A DNA stretch of 64,000 bases, from contig CAJYRQ010000053.1 in NCBI GenBank assembly GCA_913777465.1, positions 1 to 64,000 on the forward strand, in the 5' to 3' direction. Shown here one piece after another: positions 26,877 through 35,088 of this stretch (within the stretch, counting starts at the first letter, position 1; each line of letters starts with the position of its first letter). A program made the translations under genes and the position numbers. The notes under the pieces are model-generated. The model was not told where the DNA came from. It did no database searches and was given only the letters and a program-made list of their open reading frames with translations. This stretch comes from an uncultured Chryseobacterium sp. GTDB lineage: Bacteria; Bacteroidota; Bacteroidia; Flavobacteriales; Weeksellaceae.

Positions 26877-27372
26877 ATATTATTTTGAGGCGCTCGACTA
26901 CTATCCGTACAATCTTCCGGAATGTATGGAAGCCTTAAACTATGCGCTCTCTTATGATCCTGAAGATGCCGATGCACTTTGTCTCATGGGAAGAATCTAC
27001 AGCGAGACGCTCAGCGATTACGAACAGGCGAAACGCTATTTTGAAGAAGCCATGCAGAGTGATGTAACGAACGTCAATACCCCGCAGTATTATATTATCT
27101 GCCTGCTGAATAACGACGATTTCCAGGAAGCGGAAAAGCTGATCAGTTATTCACTGAAAATCAAAGGGATTGATAAGGCCACACTCTGGCTTTACAGATC
27201 CATGCTTTCGGAAAAAAGAGGAAGTCTGGTAAATGCCCTGGGATTTTTGGCAGAAGCAGAGAAACACTGTTTTACAGAATGCAGCCTCAATACGGTCAGA
27301 GACCGTAAAAAGTTCATTAAATCCAAAATGCCTGAAAAAGGTAAAACCAGCAAAAAAAAGAAAGCAAAATAG
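26857..27372 (+). CDS. TPR protein, last gene of the RNA-repair operon
   Basis: This 171-residue cytosolic protein has TPR-like helices (PECMEALNYALSYDPEDADALC; YEQAKRYFEEAMQ; DFQEAEKLISYSLKI) and a very basic tail (PEKGKTSKKKKAK). The start overlaps prfH by 20 bases, which shows translational coupling. TPRs suggest a scaffold, and the lysine-rich tail suggests RNA contact. The role in repair is unknown. The operon is closed by a strong bidirectional terminator. Confidence 0.75.
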   Translation: MTLTKSKYYFEALDYYPYNLPECMEALNYALSYDPEDADALCLMGRIYSETLSDYEQAKRYFEEAMQSDVTNVNTPQYYIICLLNNDDFQEAEKLISYSLKIKGIDKATLWLYRSMLSEKRGSLVNALGFLAEAEKHCFTECSLNTVRDRKKFIKSKMPEKGKTSKKKKAK

Positions 27373-27443
27373 GATTCTGCCAATGAAACATGCAGAACAA
27401 ACGCATGCAGTATTGATCGCTGATGTACCGAAATAAACTCAAT

Positions 27444-27475
27444 AAAAAATAGGCTTTTTCTAAAGCCTATTTTTT
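27444..27475. terminator. Bidirectional terminator at the end of the RNA-repair operon
   Basis: Fourteen-base stem AAAAAATAGGCTTT / AAAGCCTATTTTTT around TTCT. Its right arm contains the stop codon of the convergent cytochrome gene (27467-27469), so it ends both transcripts. Confidence 0.9.
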
Positions 27476-27757
27476 ATTTACGGAAATCAGATAATCATAA
27501 ACCATCTGGTGCTGTTCGTCGGTTAGTTTTGCTTTCGGTGCCATTCTGCTTAGGGTGTTGATCCACCCCTGGTCGTCATGTTTTGCCGGATCCGGCAGTT
27601 TATGGCATCGGTTGCATGAGTTTTCGAAAATACTTTTCCCCTGGGCCAGCTGTTCGGACGAGGTGTATTTCGGTCCGGTTACGGCTACGCTCTTCGGACC
27701 GCAGGATACCACTGTGAAGGCAATGGCTACGGCAATCCCAAAAATCAGTTTTTTCAT
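27467..27757 (-). CDS. Small c-type cytochrome lipoprotein (copy 2)
   Basis: The start at 27757 is chosen because MKKLIFGIAVAIAFTVVSCG gives a good lipoprotein signal with Cys at residue 19; upstream in-frame codons do not. The 96-residue product has one haem site CNRCH and the probable axial Met in SRMAPKAKLT, followed by LTDEQHQMVYDYL. It is a paralog of the adjacent upstream gene. It should be a periplasmic-membrane-anchored electron carrier. Confidence 0.9.
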   Translation of the reverse strand: MKKLIFGIAVAIAFTVVSCGPKSVAVTGPKYTSSEQLAQGKSIFENSCNRCHKLPDPAKHDDQGWINTLSRMAPKAKLTDEQHQMVYDYLISVNKK

Positions 27758-27777
27758 AACAATATTTTTAAAATGAA

Positions 27778-28068
27778 TTATTTTTTCACCGACACGATGT
27801 AATCGTATACCCATTGGTGCTGCTCGTCAGTAAGTTTTGCTTTTGGAGCCATCCAGTTCATAATGCCTACCCATTGTACCGGCGTGTGGGATGTGGGATC
27901 CGGCAGTTTATGGCATTTCCCGCACGAGTTTTCGAAGATGCTCTTTCCTTGGGCAATCTGCGCTGCCGTAGATTTGGAAGCTACCGGTGTGGTTGCCGTT
28001 GAAGCTTTCGGAGTACACGATGCCAGTAAAAAGGCAGCGAATGAAGCAACAGCAATAATTCTTTTCAT
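27778..28068 (-). CDS. Small c-type cytochrome lipoprotein (copy 1)
   Basis: The start at 28068 gives MKRIIAVASFAAFLLASCTP, a lipoprotein signal with lipobox Cys at residue 18. The 96-residue product has the haem motif CGKCH and Met in NWMAPKAKLT. It ends LTDEQHQWVYDYI, nearly the same as the next gene 20 bases downstream. The pair arose by tandem duplication. The redox partner is not encoded nearby. Confidence 0.9.
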   Translation of the reverse strand: MKRIIAVASFAAFLLASCTPKASTATTPVASKSTAAQIAQGKSIFENSCGKCHKLPDPTSHTPVQWVGIMNWMAPKAKLTDEQHQWVYDYIVSVKK

Positions 28069-28170
28069 GTCTGAATAATTTTGATTGAAACAAATGTAGC
28101 GAATTCCCTCTGCCATTGAGATGGAGCGGCTTAATTTAGAAGAAATACAAATTAGAAAGGACGGGAAAGA

Positions 28171-28375
28171 TGAATGGTGAATTTGCTTTGCAAGTCAATT
28201 TTGCTCCACAAGTGAATTTAAAGCTGTAGAAATTGACCGCTGACCCCGTAGAAATTCACAATTGACAAAGTATAAATGGTGAATTTCTCGCTGTGGCTGA
28301 ATTTTGCTTCGCAGGTGAATTTACAGTCATGGAAAAATTGACCATTGACTCGAAGAAATTCACAATTGACAAAAA
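28171..28375. repeat. Two imperfect tandem copies of a ~100-base intergenic repeat
   Basis: Copy one (28171-28269) and copy two (28274-28375) each start with ATGGTGAATTT, contain an AATTTTGCT..CAnGTGAATTTA part and end with GAAATTCACAATTGACAAA. The ends are inverted relative to each other (GTGAATTT / AAATTCAC), so each copy can fold on itself. A third, partial and inverted copy lies at 44399-44443. No open frame of note is present, so this is probably a dispersed non-coding repeat family. Confidence 0.7.
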
Positions 28376-28452
28376 ACGGTCCTTGTGGATTGTCATTAAT
28401 GGTGTATTTCAATGCCATGAAAACAGAAATCCGATACAAAATACATTGGTTC

Positions 28453-28483
28453 TTGACGGTTCAAGCTTTAATCCTTATTTTTG
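28453..28483 (+). promoter_or_regulatory. Promoter of meaB close to its start codon
   Basis: TTG at 28453-28455, a 20-base spacer and TATTTTTG at 28476-28483 match the Bacteroidota consensus. The meaB ATG begins only 5 bases later, so the transcript should start at or next to the ATG, giving a leaderless mRNA. Confidence 0.6.
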
Positions 28484-28488
28484 AATCA

Positions 28489-29472
28489 ATGAAATTTTCG
28501 ACAGAAGAGCTGATACAAGGAATACGTTCGGGCAACAAACGCCTGATCGGAAAGGCTATTACCTTAGCGGAAAGCAAAAAAGCCGAACACCGTCAGCAGG
28601 CAGAAACACTGCTGAAAGAGATTATGCCTTACACCGGAAATTCCGTGAGGGTAGGGGTTACGGGAGTCCCTGGTGCCGGAAAATCGACCTTTATAGAAAA
28701 TTTCGGAAGGCTGGCCATTGCCAACGGAAAAAAAGTCGCGGTTCTTGCGATCGACCCGAGTTCGGCCATCAACAAAGGCAGTATCCTGGGGGATAAAACC
28801 CGTATGGAAGAACTGGCAAAAGAAGAACACGCCTTTATCCGCCCTTCCCCAAGTTCCGGCTTTCTGGGAGGCGTTGCCAATACCACTTTTGAAACCATGA
28901 TGATCTGCGAAGCGGCCGGCTACGATTATATCCTGATTGAAACAGTAGGTGTAGGGCAGTCTGAAGTTTTGGTCGCCGATATTACCGATGTTTTCTTATT
29001 TCTAAAAATCATTGGTGGCGGAGATGAGCTGCAGGGCATCAAGCGCGGGATCATGGAGATGGTGGATGTGATCTTCATCAATAAAGTGGAAGCAGACAAT
29101 CTGCATAAAGCTAAAAATACCAGGCTGGAACTGAAACGAGCACTGGATTTTATTCCACCCAAAGAAAAAGACTGGAAAGTTCCGGTACTTCTGGGATCAG
29201 CGTTGAGCAATGAAGGCCTTGATGAGGTTTTTGGAAAGATCAATGAATTCATCAGCCTGAAAAAGAAGACGGGCCGTTTTGAGCAGGTCCGCATCCTGCA
29301 GGCCGAAAAACGTTTTGAATATTGGGTACAGGAATACATCCTTTCGATGTTGAAGAAAAACAATTCTGTAGAAGAGGCTTACATTCAGCATAAAAAAAAT
29401 GCTTCGGCCATGGTTTCCAATCCCAGCACCGAAGCAAAATTATTTGTCGAAAAATTTTTATCGAAAGAGTAA
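28489..29472 (+). CDS. meaB: Methylmalonyl-CoA mutase-associated GTPase MeaB
   Basis: This 327-residue G3E-family GTPase protects and reloads methylmalonyl-CoA mutase with its B12 cofactor. The start at 28489 (MKFSTEELIQGIRSGNKRLI) is chosen because this N-terminus is family-typical, while 48 further in-frame codons upstream run through intergenic repeat. Motifs: Walker A GVPGAGKST at 59-67, AIDPSSAINKGSILGDKTRM, ETVGVGQSE and the base-recognition NKVEADN. The gene abuts the convergent DUF4251 gene without a gap. Confidence 0.95.
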   Translation: MKFSTEELIQGIRSGNKRLIGKAITLAESKKAEHRQQAETLLKEIMPYTGNSVRVGVTGVPGAGKSTFIENFGRLAIANGKKVAVLAIDPSSAINKGSILGDKTRMEELAKEEHAFIRPSPSSGFLGGVANTTFETMMICEAAGYDYILIETVGVGQSEVLVADITDVFLFLKIIGGGDELQGIKRGIMEMVDVIFINKVEADNLHKAKNTRLELKRALDFIPPKEKDWKVPVLLGSALSNEGLDEVFGKINEFISLKKKTGRFEQVRILQAEKRFEYWVQEYILSMLKKNNSVEEAYIQHKKNASAMVSNPSTEAKLFVEKFLSKE

Positions 29473-30030
29473 TTATTCGGGTTGAGGTTTCTCTTTGGCT
29501 ACCTCATTTTTTGTAATGTATCCGTCATAAGAAATCGGCTGCCGGTCGTTGCTTTTGATCGACGTAAAGGCTTTACCGTTTTTAAAAACTTCGATAATGA
29601 TTTCATCTACCGTACTCTGGTCATTCACTTTAATTTTTACAATACTTTTCCCTTTTCTCCCGGCCGACTGGCTTACTGTAAAATCTTTTGTGGTAAACCT
29701 GTAACCCGACTGGCTTGTGTTTCCGTAGGTAGGATTGAACACCCGTCCGAAATAGGGTAATGCCACATCCAGCTTATCTTTTCTTACATCAATGGAATAA
29801 TTGCTTCCCGAAAGATCCAGAATTCTTGTAGATGTTGTATTCGGAAGAGAATTCATCACATTGATGACATCATAGTTCGTAGGGGTTGCCCTTTGGGCAT
29901 GAAAAGAAAAATCCCCGGAACTGATAAGCGCAGTAACTGCCTGTGAATCTCCTCCAGCTGTTTGAGACGAGCAGCTCTGGAAAGACAGGAGAAACCCAAG
30001 AAGACATATAATTGAAATATACTTTTTCAT
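29473..30030 (-). CDS. DUF4251 lipoprotein
   Basis: This 185-residue lipoprotein has lipobox Cys at residue 20 (SFQSCSSQ). The mature part fits the DUF4251 pattern of Bacteroidota: FSFHAQRATPTNYD, then YSIDVRKDKLDVALPYFGRV and YRFTTKDFTVS. Function of the family is unknown; the fold is expected to be beta-rich. Its stop is adjacent to the stop of meaB on the other strand, with no space for a separate terminator. Confidence 0.88.
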   Translation of the reverse strand: MKKYISIICLLGFLLSFQSCSSQTAGGDSQAVTALISSGDFSFHAQRATPTNYDVINVMNSLPNTTSTRILDLSGSNYSIDVRKDKLDVALPYFGRVFNPTYGNTSQSGYRFTTKDFTVSQSAGRKGKSIVKIKVNDQSTVDEIIIEVFKNGKAFTSIKSNDRQPISYDGYITKNEVAKEKPQPE

Positions 30031-30141
30031 AATCTTAACCTATTAATTAATACAGCTAAAATAGCAAATTGTATGCAAATATACAGGTGGAGAATTAATT
30101 TGGAATAAAAATTGTAAAGGTTGAACTAATACACTCGACTT

Positions 30142-30948
30142 ATGAAAATAAAACACATTTTTGGAATAGGAGCCATGGCTCTATCAGTGGCAGCCTGTAC
30201 TACAAACCCGATCACGGGAAGATCCTCATTACAGCTGGCGAACAATTCAGAGATTGCAACCATGGCAGCCCAGGAATACCGGACTACCTTGGGGAAATCT
30301 AAAGTAATCACAGGAACGGCAGACGCAAGAAGAGTGACGAGCGTCGGATCAAGGATTAAGTCTGCTGCGGAGAGATATTACCAACAGATCGGCCGTTCAG
30401 GAGATCTTGCGAATTACAACTGGGAATTCAATCTGATTCAGAGCAACGAATTAAATGCATGGTGTATGCCGGGTGGTAAAGTTGCCGTGTACACCGGAAT
30501 TTTACCGATTACAAAAAATGAAAGCGGATTAGCCGTTGTTATGGGACATGAAGTCTCCCATGCTTTGGCAGGACACGGAAACGAAAGAATTTCTCAGGCT
30601 ATGGTTGCCCAATATGGAGGGCAGATCCTCGGAGGGTCTATTTCCAATACCCAGTGGGCGAGTGTTTTCCAACAGGTTTACCCGATTGGTTCTCAGGTAG
30701 CTTTATTAAAATACGGAAGAAATCAGGAATCCGAAGCCGATGAAATGGGGTTGTACCTAATGTCGATGGCGGGATACGATCCAAGGGAAGCGATTCCTTT
30801 CTGGAGCAGAATGGAAGCAGCATCCAAAGGAGCCAGACAGCCGGAGTTCCTTTCTACCCACCCGAATCCGCAGACAAGAATTGCAGATATCAATAAAGAT
30901 TTACCGAAAGCGCTTGAATATTACAGAGCGGCAGGCGGAAAAATATAA
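30142..30948 (+). CDS. M48 family zinc metalloprotease lipoprotein
   Basis: This 268-residue lipoprotein has its lipobox at VAAC19. The zinc site is HEVSH at 136-140, with the third ligand E196 in ESEADEMG. NELNAWCMPGGKVAVYTGIL before the zinc helix is typical of the LoiP/YcaL/BepA-like periplasmic M48 proteases that survey outer-membrane proteins. The full catalytic set is present, so it should be active in the periplasm. Monocistronic, with a terminator after it. Confidence 0.95.
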   Translation: MKIKHIFGIGAMALSVAACTTNPITGRSSLQLANNSEIATMAAQEYRTTLGKSKVITGTADARRVTSVGSRIKSAAERYYQQIGRSGDLANYNWEFNLIQSNELNAWCMPGGKVAVYTGILPITKNESGLAVVMGHEVSHALAGHGNERISQAMVAQYGGQILGGSISNTQWASVFQQVYPIGSQVALLKYGRNQESEADEMGLYLMSMAGYDPREAIPFWSRMEAASKGARQPEFLSTHPNPQTRIADINKDLPKALEYYRAAGGKI

Positions 30949-30974
30949 TATCAGGAATCTAACTCACGAAAAAT

Positions 30975-31016
30975 AAAAGCCTTATTGAATTTTATTAAAT
31001 TTAATGGGGCTTTTTT
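30975..31016 (+). terminator. Intrinsic terminator of the M48 protease gene
   Basis: Imperfect hairpin with arms AAAAGCC..ATT and AAT..GGCTTTTTT, followed by six T, 26 bases after the stop. Confidence 0.7.
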
Positions 31017-31040
31017 AACACCAATATCAAACACAACACT

Positions 31041-31367
31041 ATGAAAAATTTAACCATTATCGGGCTTGTACTTCTTGCCGTTTCTATCCTGCTGTTTTAT
31101 CTTACAGCAAATAATTTTACTGTTAATGATCTGGGAATGCCTCACATTATGGGAATTCTGGGCGGAATCGGCATCGGCCTTATTATTGGAGGAATGGTAG
31201 GCTATGTGAGCAAAGGCAGCGCCATAAAGGCCGAGCAGAAAAGAAAAGAATATCTGCAGCTTCAGAAAGAGAAAGAAGAGCTTGAAAAGCAGGCAGCCGA
31301 AATTGCCAGACGTGAAGCTGAGCTGCGTCAGCAGAAAACGTATCAAAATCAAAATCCTCAGATCTAA
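31041..31367 (+). CDS. Small membrane protein with coiled-coil tail
   Basis: This 108-residue protein has two membrane helices (about 3-23 and 35-55, with the glycine-rich GILGGIGIGLIIGGMVG). A charged coiled coil follows (KRKEYLQLQKEKEELEKQ). The family is not recognised. Such proteins often tether a complex to the inner membrane. The terminator hairpin overlaps its last codons. Confidence 0.75.
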   Translation: MKNLTIIGLVLLAVSILLFYLTANNFTVNDLGMPHIMGILGGIGIGLIIGGMVGYVSKGSAIKAEQKRKEYLQLQKEKEELEKQAAEIARREAELRQQKTYQNQNPQI

Positions 31368-31385
31368 TGATCTGAGGATTTTTTA
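31352..31385 (+). terminator. Terminator overlapping the end of the small membrane protein gene
   Basis: Thirteen-base stem AAATCCTCAGATC / GATCTGAGGATTT with the TAA stop codon in the loop, then TTTT. The coding sequence therefore runs into the terminator. Confidence 0.9.
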
Positions 31386-31407
31386 TTAAGCTGTTATTTT
31401 TTGCTGG

Positions 31408-32019
31408 TTAAAATTTATATCCGACGCCTACCATAAACAGGTTCGGTCTATTATCATACCGGATTTCCGCACCTGAAACCCTGTTGATGAAATTTCTGGA
31501 ATCTTTGCTGAAAGCGCCTTCATATTTGGCATTTACCAGGAATTTTTTAACTTCAAGCTGAGCGCCTAACTGGTAACCCACTGTGAAATTGTTGGCTGCG
31601 TTTTCCTGGAAATCGTTGAAGGTGTCTTCTTTAGCCAGATTATAGCTTGCCACCGGCCCTACATATACTCCTAAAAGATCGCCCAGTACTTTGTGCCCTA
31701 ACAAAACAGGTAAGTCGATGCGGCTGCTTTTAACGTCAAATGTTGTATTCTCTGTAGTGAATTCATTCTTAAAATTGGTGTAGTACAATTCCGGCATCAG
31801 GAAAAATGATGCCGGAAGGCTGGCTTTCAGGGATAATCCCACATTAAAGCCTACATTGTTTTTGCCTTCTCCCTGAATGGCCTGGTTTACCGTTCCTTTG
31901 ATGTTTTGCCATGAAGGCGATCCGGTAGGGAAAATCAGGTTTACTTTACCTGCCAGGGAAACCTGGGCAGAAGCAAAGACGGAAAATCCTATTAATGCGA
32001 TACTAATTGCCTTTTTCAT
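31408..32019 (-). CDS. Outer-membrane beta-barrel protein
   Basis: This 203-residue protein has a signal peptide (cleavage near residue 19, FASAQ). It is built of alternating strands ending in the aromatic C-terminus FMVGVGYKF, as in small PorT/OmpW-like barrels. Motifs such as VNLIFPTGSPSW, FFLMPELYYTNF and IDLPVLLGHKV are typical of the flavobacterial outer-membrane beta-barrel family. Its start overlaps the end of mlaF by 17 bases, so it may be co-transcribed with the lipid transporter. Confidence 0.88.
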   Translation of the reverse strand: MKKAISIALIGFSVFASAQVSLAGKVNLIFPTGSPSWQNIKGTVNQAIQGEGKNNVGFNVGLSLKASLPASFFLMPELYYTNFKNEFTTENTTFDVKSSRIDLPVLLGHKVLGDLLGVYVGPVASYNLAKEDTFNDFQENAANNFTVGYQLGAQLEVKKFLVNAKYEGAFSKDSRNFINRVSGAEIRYDNRPNLFMVGVGYKF

Positions 32020-32818
32020 TGTCGTCTATTTTTGTGATTGTATTATCAATAGTCTTATTATTCTCAAGCAGATATTCTCTGAGTTCTTTAAACAGTTCCG
32101 AAGAATAAACGAAATCGATCAGATTTTTATTGCCTGCAGTAATCAGGACGTCTTTATTGCCTTCCCATTCTTTAAGCCCCAGTCTCAGGTAAACGATCTT
32201 TTCACCAATCGTCATTACCGAGTTCATATCATGGGTATTAATGATGGTGGTGGTGTTATATTCTTTCGTGATCTCAAGCAGAAGATCATCGATGATATTT
32301 GACGTGTACGGATCCAGCCCGGAATTGGGCTCGTCACAGAAGAGGTATTTCGGATTGTTTACAATAGCCCGTGCAATGGCTACCCGCTTCTGCATTCCTC
32401 CGGAGATTTCGGACGGGAATTTTCGGTTGGCTTTATCCAGGTGAACCCTTCCGATAACATCAAATACCCTTTTTTTCTTTTCCCTGAATGTCAGGTTCGT
32501 AAACATATCCAGCGGGAACATGATGTTTTCCTCTACAGTCAGGGAATCAAAAAGGGCGCTTCCCTGGAATACCGTTCCGATTTCAGACCGCAAGTGTTGT
32601 TTTTCATCACGGTTCATTACATTGATGTCTTTCCCGTCAAATAGGATTTCTCCCGATGTCGGCTGATAGACATTTAAAAGGCTTTTCAGGAAAACCGTTT
32701 TTCCGGATCCGCTCTGCCCGATTATCAGATTTACTTTTCCTTTATCAAAAGTGGTTGAAATTCCTTTTAGTACCTCAACATTATCAAAACTTTTTTTAAG
32801 ATCTTTTACCTCAATCAT
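32003..32818 (-). CDS. mlaF: ABC transporter ATPase of the MCE lipid transport system (MlaF)
   Basis: This 271-residue ATPase starts at 32818 (MIEVKDLKKSFDNVEVLKGI); the longer frame would run into mlaE. It has Walker A GQSGSGKT (34-41), signature ISGGMQKR (138-145) and Walker B YLFCDEPNSGLDP (158-170). PNSGLDP in place of PTSGLDP is a small change. The start overlaps the stop of mlaE by one base. It should drive phospholipid transfer between the two membranes with MlaE and an MlaD protein, which is encoded at 50694. Confidence 0.95.
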   Translation of the reverse strand: MIEVKDLKKSFDNVEVLKGISTTFDKGKVNLIIGQSGSGKTVFLKSLLNVYQPTSGEILFDGKDINVMNRDEKQHLRSEIGTVFQGSALFDSLTVEENIMFPLDMFTNLTFREKKKRVFDVIGRVHLDKANRKFPSEISGGMQKRVAIARAIVNNPKYLFCDEPNSGLDPYTSNIIDDLLLEITKEYNTTTIINTHDMNSVMTIGEKIVYLRLGLKEWEGNKDVLITAGNKNLIDFVYSSELFKELREYLLENNKTIDNTITKIDDNEKGN

Positions 32819-33570
32819 CAGCTTAAAATTAATTGGGTTAGTAACAATTCCGAAAGGATGATGAAGACCATCGTCCATACTACTGCCTGTGTACTTGCCC
32901 TACCTACTTCCAGGGAACCTCCTTTTACGTTATATCCGAAATAAGAAGGAACCGTTGCAATAACGAAGGCAAAAACAATAGTTTTGGTAAAAGCATAGTA
33001 AATAAAGAGGTTCGGCATATACATCTGTATCCCGGTAACATAATCATTAGTAGTCCAGTTTCCTGTTAAAATCCCGGCGATATAGCCGCCTCCGATACCA
33101 AAGACGATACTGATGGCAATCAGTAAAGGGTTGAAAATAACGCAGGCAATAATTTTAGGGAAAATAAGGAAATTGGGTGAATTTACTCCCATGATGTCGA
33201 GTGCGTCAATCTGTTCGGAAACCCTCATGGTGCCGATACTTGAAGCAATATAGGATCCTACTTTTCCTGCTAAGATAAGGCTGATGATGGTAGGGGAAAA
33301 CTCCAGTACCAGAACGGCTTTCGTGGCATAGCCCACAAATGAAGGCGGGATAGGAAATGATGAAGCATCGAAGTTGTTGAACATCTGGATGGCTACTACC
33401 GCTCCTACGAATATAGATGTAAAGATCACCAACCCGAAAGAGTTGACGCCCAAATCATTGATTTCTCTCATGAACAGCTTCCAGAACACCTTCATTTTCT
33501 GAGGTTTCCGGATGGATTTTCCAAGAAGAATAATGTATTCTCCAATCGCTGTAAAAAACTTTTTTAACAT
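32818..33570 (-). CDS. mlaE: MlaE-type permease of the MCE lipid transport system
   Basis: This 250-residue membrane protein has five to six hydrophobic helices. It shows the family signature region LVLEFSPTIISLILAGKVGSY, then ASSIGTMRVSEQIDALDIMG, in which a periplasmic-to-cytosolic loop with EQIDAL contacts the ATPase. Overlap with mlaF makes the pair one unit. Gene order mlaE-mlaF followed by a barrel protein suggests envelope lipid homeostasis. Confidence 0.95.
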   Translation of the reverse strand: MLKKFFTAIGEYIILLGKSIRKPQKMKVFWKLFMREINDLGVNSFGLVIFTSIFVGAVVAIQMFNNFDASSFPIPPSFVGYATKAVLVLEFSPTIISLILAGKVGSYIASSIGTMRVSEQIDALDIMGVNSPNFLIFPKIIACVIFNPLLIAISIVFGIGGGYIAGILTGNWTTNDYVTGIQMYMPNLFIYYAFTKTIVFAFVIATVPSYFGYNVKGGSLEVGRASTQAVVWTMVFIILSELLLTQLILS

Positions 33571-33675
33571 TCTGCTAAATTAGACTTTTTTTATTGAATT
33601 AGATTAAAGTTGAGACTAAGACTCAGGCTCCGTTTTACTATTAAAGTAATATATCATAATGTAGACCAAAACAAA

Positions 33676-35046
33676 TTATTTTGCATTTTTATCACCGGTG
33701 ATTACCAACAAGATCGTTTTCAGGATAATCACAAGATCAAGCACAAAACTCCAGTTCCTTACGTAAAAAGCATCAGCCAGCACCCGTTTGTTCATTTCCA
33801 CCTCCACGTCTCCCGCATCGCCCCTTAATCCGTTAACCTGAGCCAGACCTGTAATTCCCGGATTCACCATGCTCCGTAAACTGTACCGTCCAATCTTAGG
33901 CTTGTAATAATCATCTACTGCCAGCATGTGCGGACGCGGCCCTACTATCGACATTTCACCTTTCAGCACATTCAGGAACTGGGGCATTTCGTCCATGCTG
34001 GTTTTCCTTAAAAATCTTCCGATTCCGGTAATTCTTGAATCGTTCTCCGAGGTGGTCTTTGTAGCTGATTCGTTGTTCACGATCATAGTCCGGAATTTGA
34101 TACACCTGAATACTTCCTCATGGAAACCATACCGCTCCTGTATAAAAAAGACCGGCCCTTTTGAGGATGATCTGATAAGGATAGCGATAATCGGGAACAG
34201 CCACGAGCAGATTCCCACCAGTACAATAACGGAAAAGGCAATATCAAACGTTCTTTTTAATAGAAAATTAGAATAATAATCCAATGGGTATTTCGCCTGG
34301 TTCAGAATGGGCTGGGTCTGGATATAGCCCATATCGTATAAAAAGAAATTGTTCTGCGTAATGCTGGGAATCAGGGAAATATTAACTTTATTGGCTTCAG
34401 CCAGCCTGAAAATTTCTCTTTCCTCCCGGTTATCATATGTATTTTCTACAGGAATGAATAAGGTGTGGATCCCATTGCTTTTCCAGAATTCCACCAGTTC
34501 ATCCGCCTGTATTTCGGTTTTCTGGTATTCAAAAATCTTGTATCCGTAATCCCTTCTCTCTTTCAGAATATTTTTCAGAACTTCCGTAGAGCTGTTTTCA
34601 TTAAGAAACATAATGTTCCGGTGATTGATTCCCAAGCTCCGGAAATATTTAATTCCGAAATAAATCAGGGATTTGGCCAGGAATATGAAGAAAAACAGAT
34701 AGAATGAAAGCCAGTAAATATCAGAATTGAAAAATACATTATAGCTTACTTTGCCCAGCAGCAAAAGCCCCAGAATGAACAGCAGAAAGTGGATGACCAG
34801 CCGTTCCAGAAACAAAGTATAGGTAAGGTTCCTCGGGATATTATAAATTTTTGTCCTGCCGCTGAGCAGCATCCAGAACAAAAATAACAAAGCGAGGGAA
34901 AATAAATTCTGGTACCAGGTTTCCGGATTGTATTTTAAATTCTGGTTCCTGCTCAGGAAAAAGAATATAAAAATAGAGGCCATAACCAGAAGGTCAAGCA
35001 GAACAATGATTGATTTCAGGTATCTGGAATAGCGGATTCTCTGCAT
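33676..35046 (-). CDS. Undecaprenyl-phosphate sugar phosphotransferase (WcaJ/WbaP type)
   Basis: This 456-residue polyprenyl glycosylphosphotransferase starts the assembly of an exopolysaccharide or O-antigen by moving a sugar-1-phosphate to undecaprenyl phosphate. Four membrane helices (1-130) precede a Rossmann-like domain (130-250). A hairpin helix (about 270-290) and the catalytic region follow, with CIKFRTM, TSMDEMPQFLNVLKGEMS, VGPRPHM and NPGITGLAQVNG. No other sugar genes are adjacent. The nearest ones are at 55.5-58 kb. Confidence 0.93.
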   Translation of the reverse strand: MQRIRYSRYLKSIIVLLDLLVMASIFIFFFLSRNQNLKYNPETWYQNLFSLALLFLFWMLLSGRTKIYNIPRNLTYTLFLERLVIHFLLFILGLLLLGKVSYNVFFNSDIYWLSFYLFFFIFLAKSLIYFGIKYFRSLGINHRNIMFLNENSSTEVLKNILKERRDYGYKIFEYQKTEIQADELVEFWKSNGIHTLFIPVENTYDNREEREIFRLAEANKVNISLIPSITQNNFFLYDMGYIQTQPILNQAKYPLDYYSNFLLKRTFDIAFSVIVLVGICSWLFPIIAILIRSSSKGPVFFIQERYGFHEEVFRCIKFRTMIVNNESATKTTSENDSRITGIGRFLRKTSMDEMPQFLNVLKGEMSIVGPRPHMLAVDDYYKPKIGRYSLRSMVNPGITGLAQVNGLRGDAGDVEVEMNKRVLADAFYVRNWSFVLDLVIILKTILLVITGDKNAK

Positions 35047-35088
35047 CTATCAGTATTTCGGATACAACAGGGGCTAATTTACATATTT

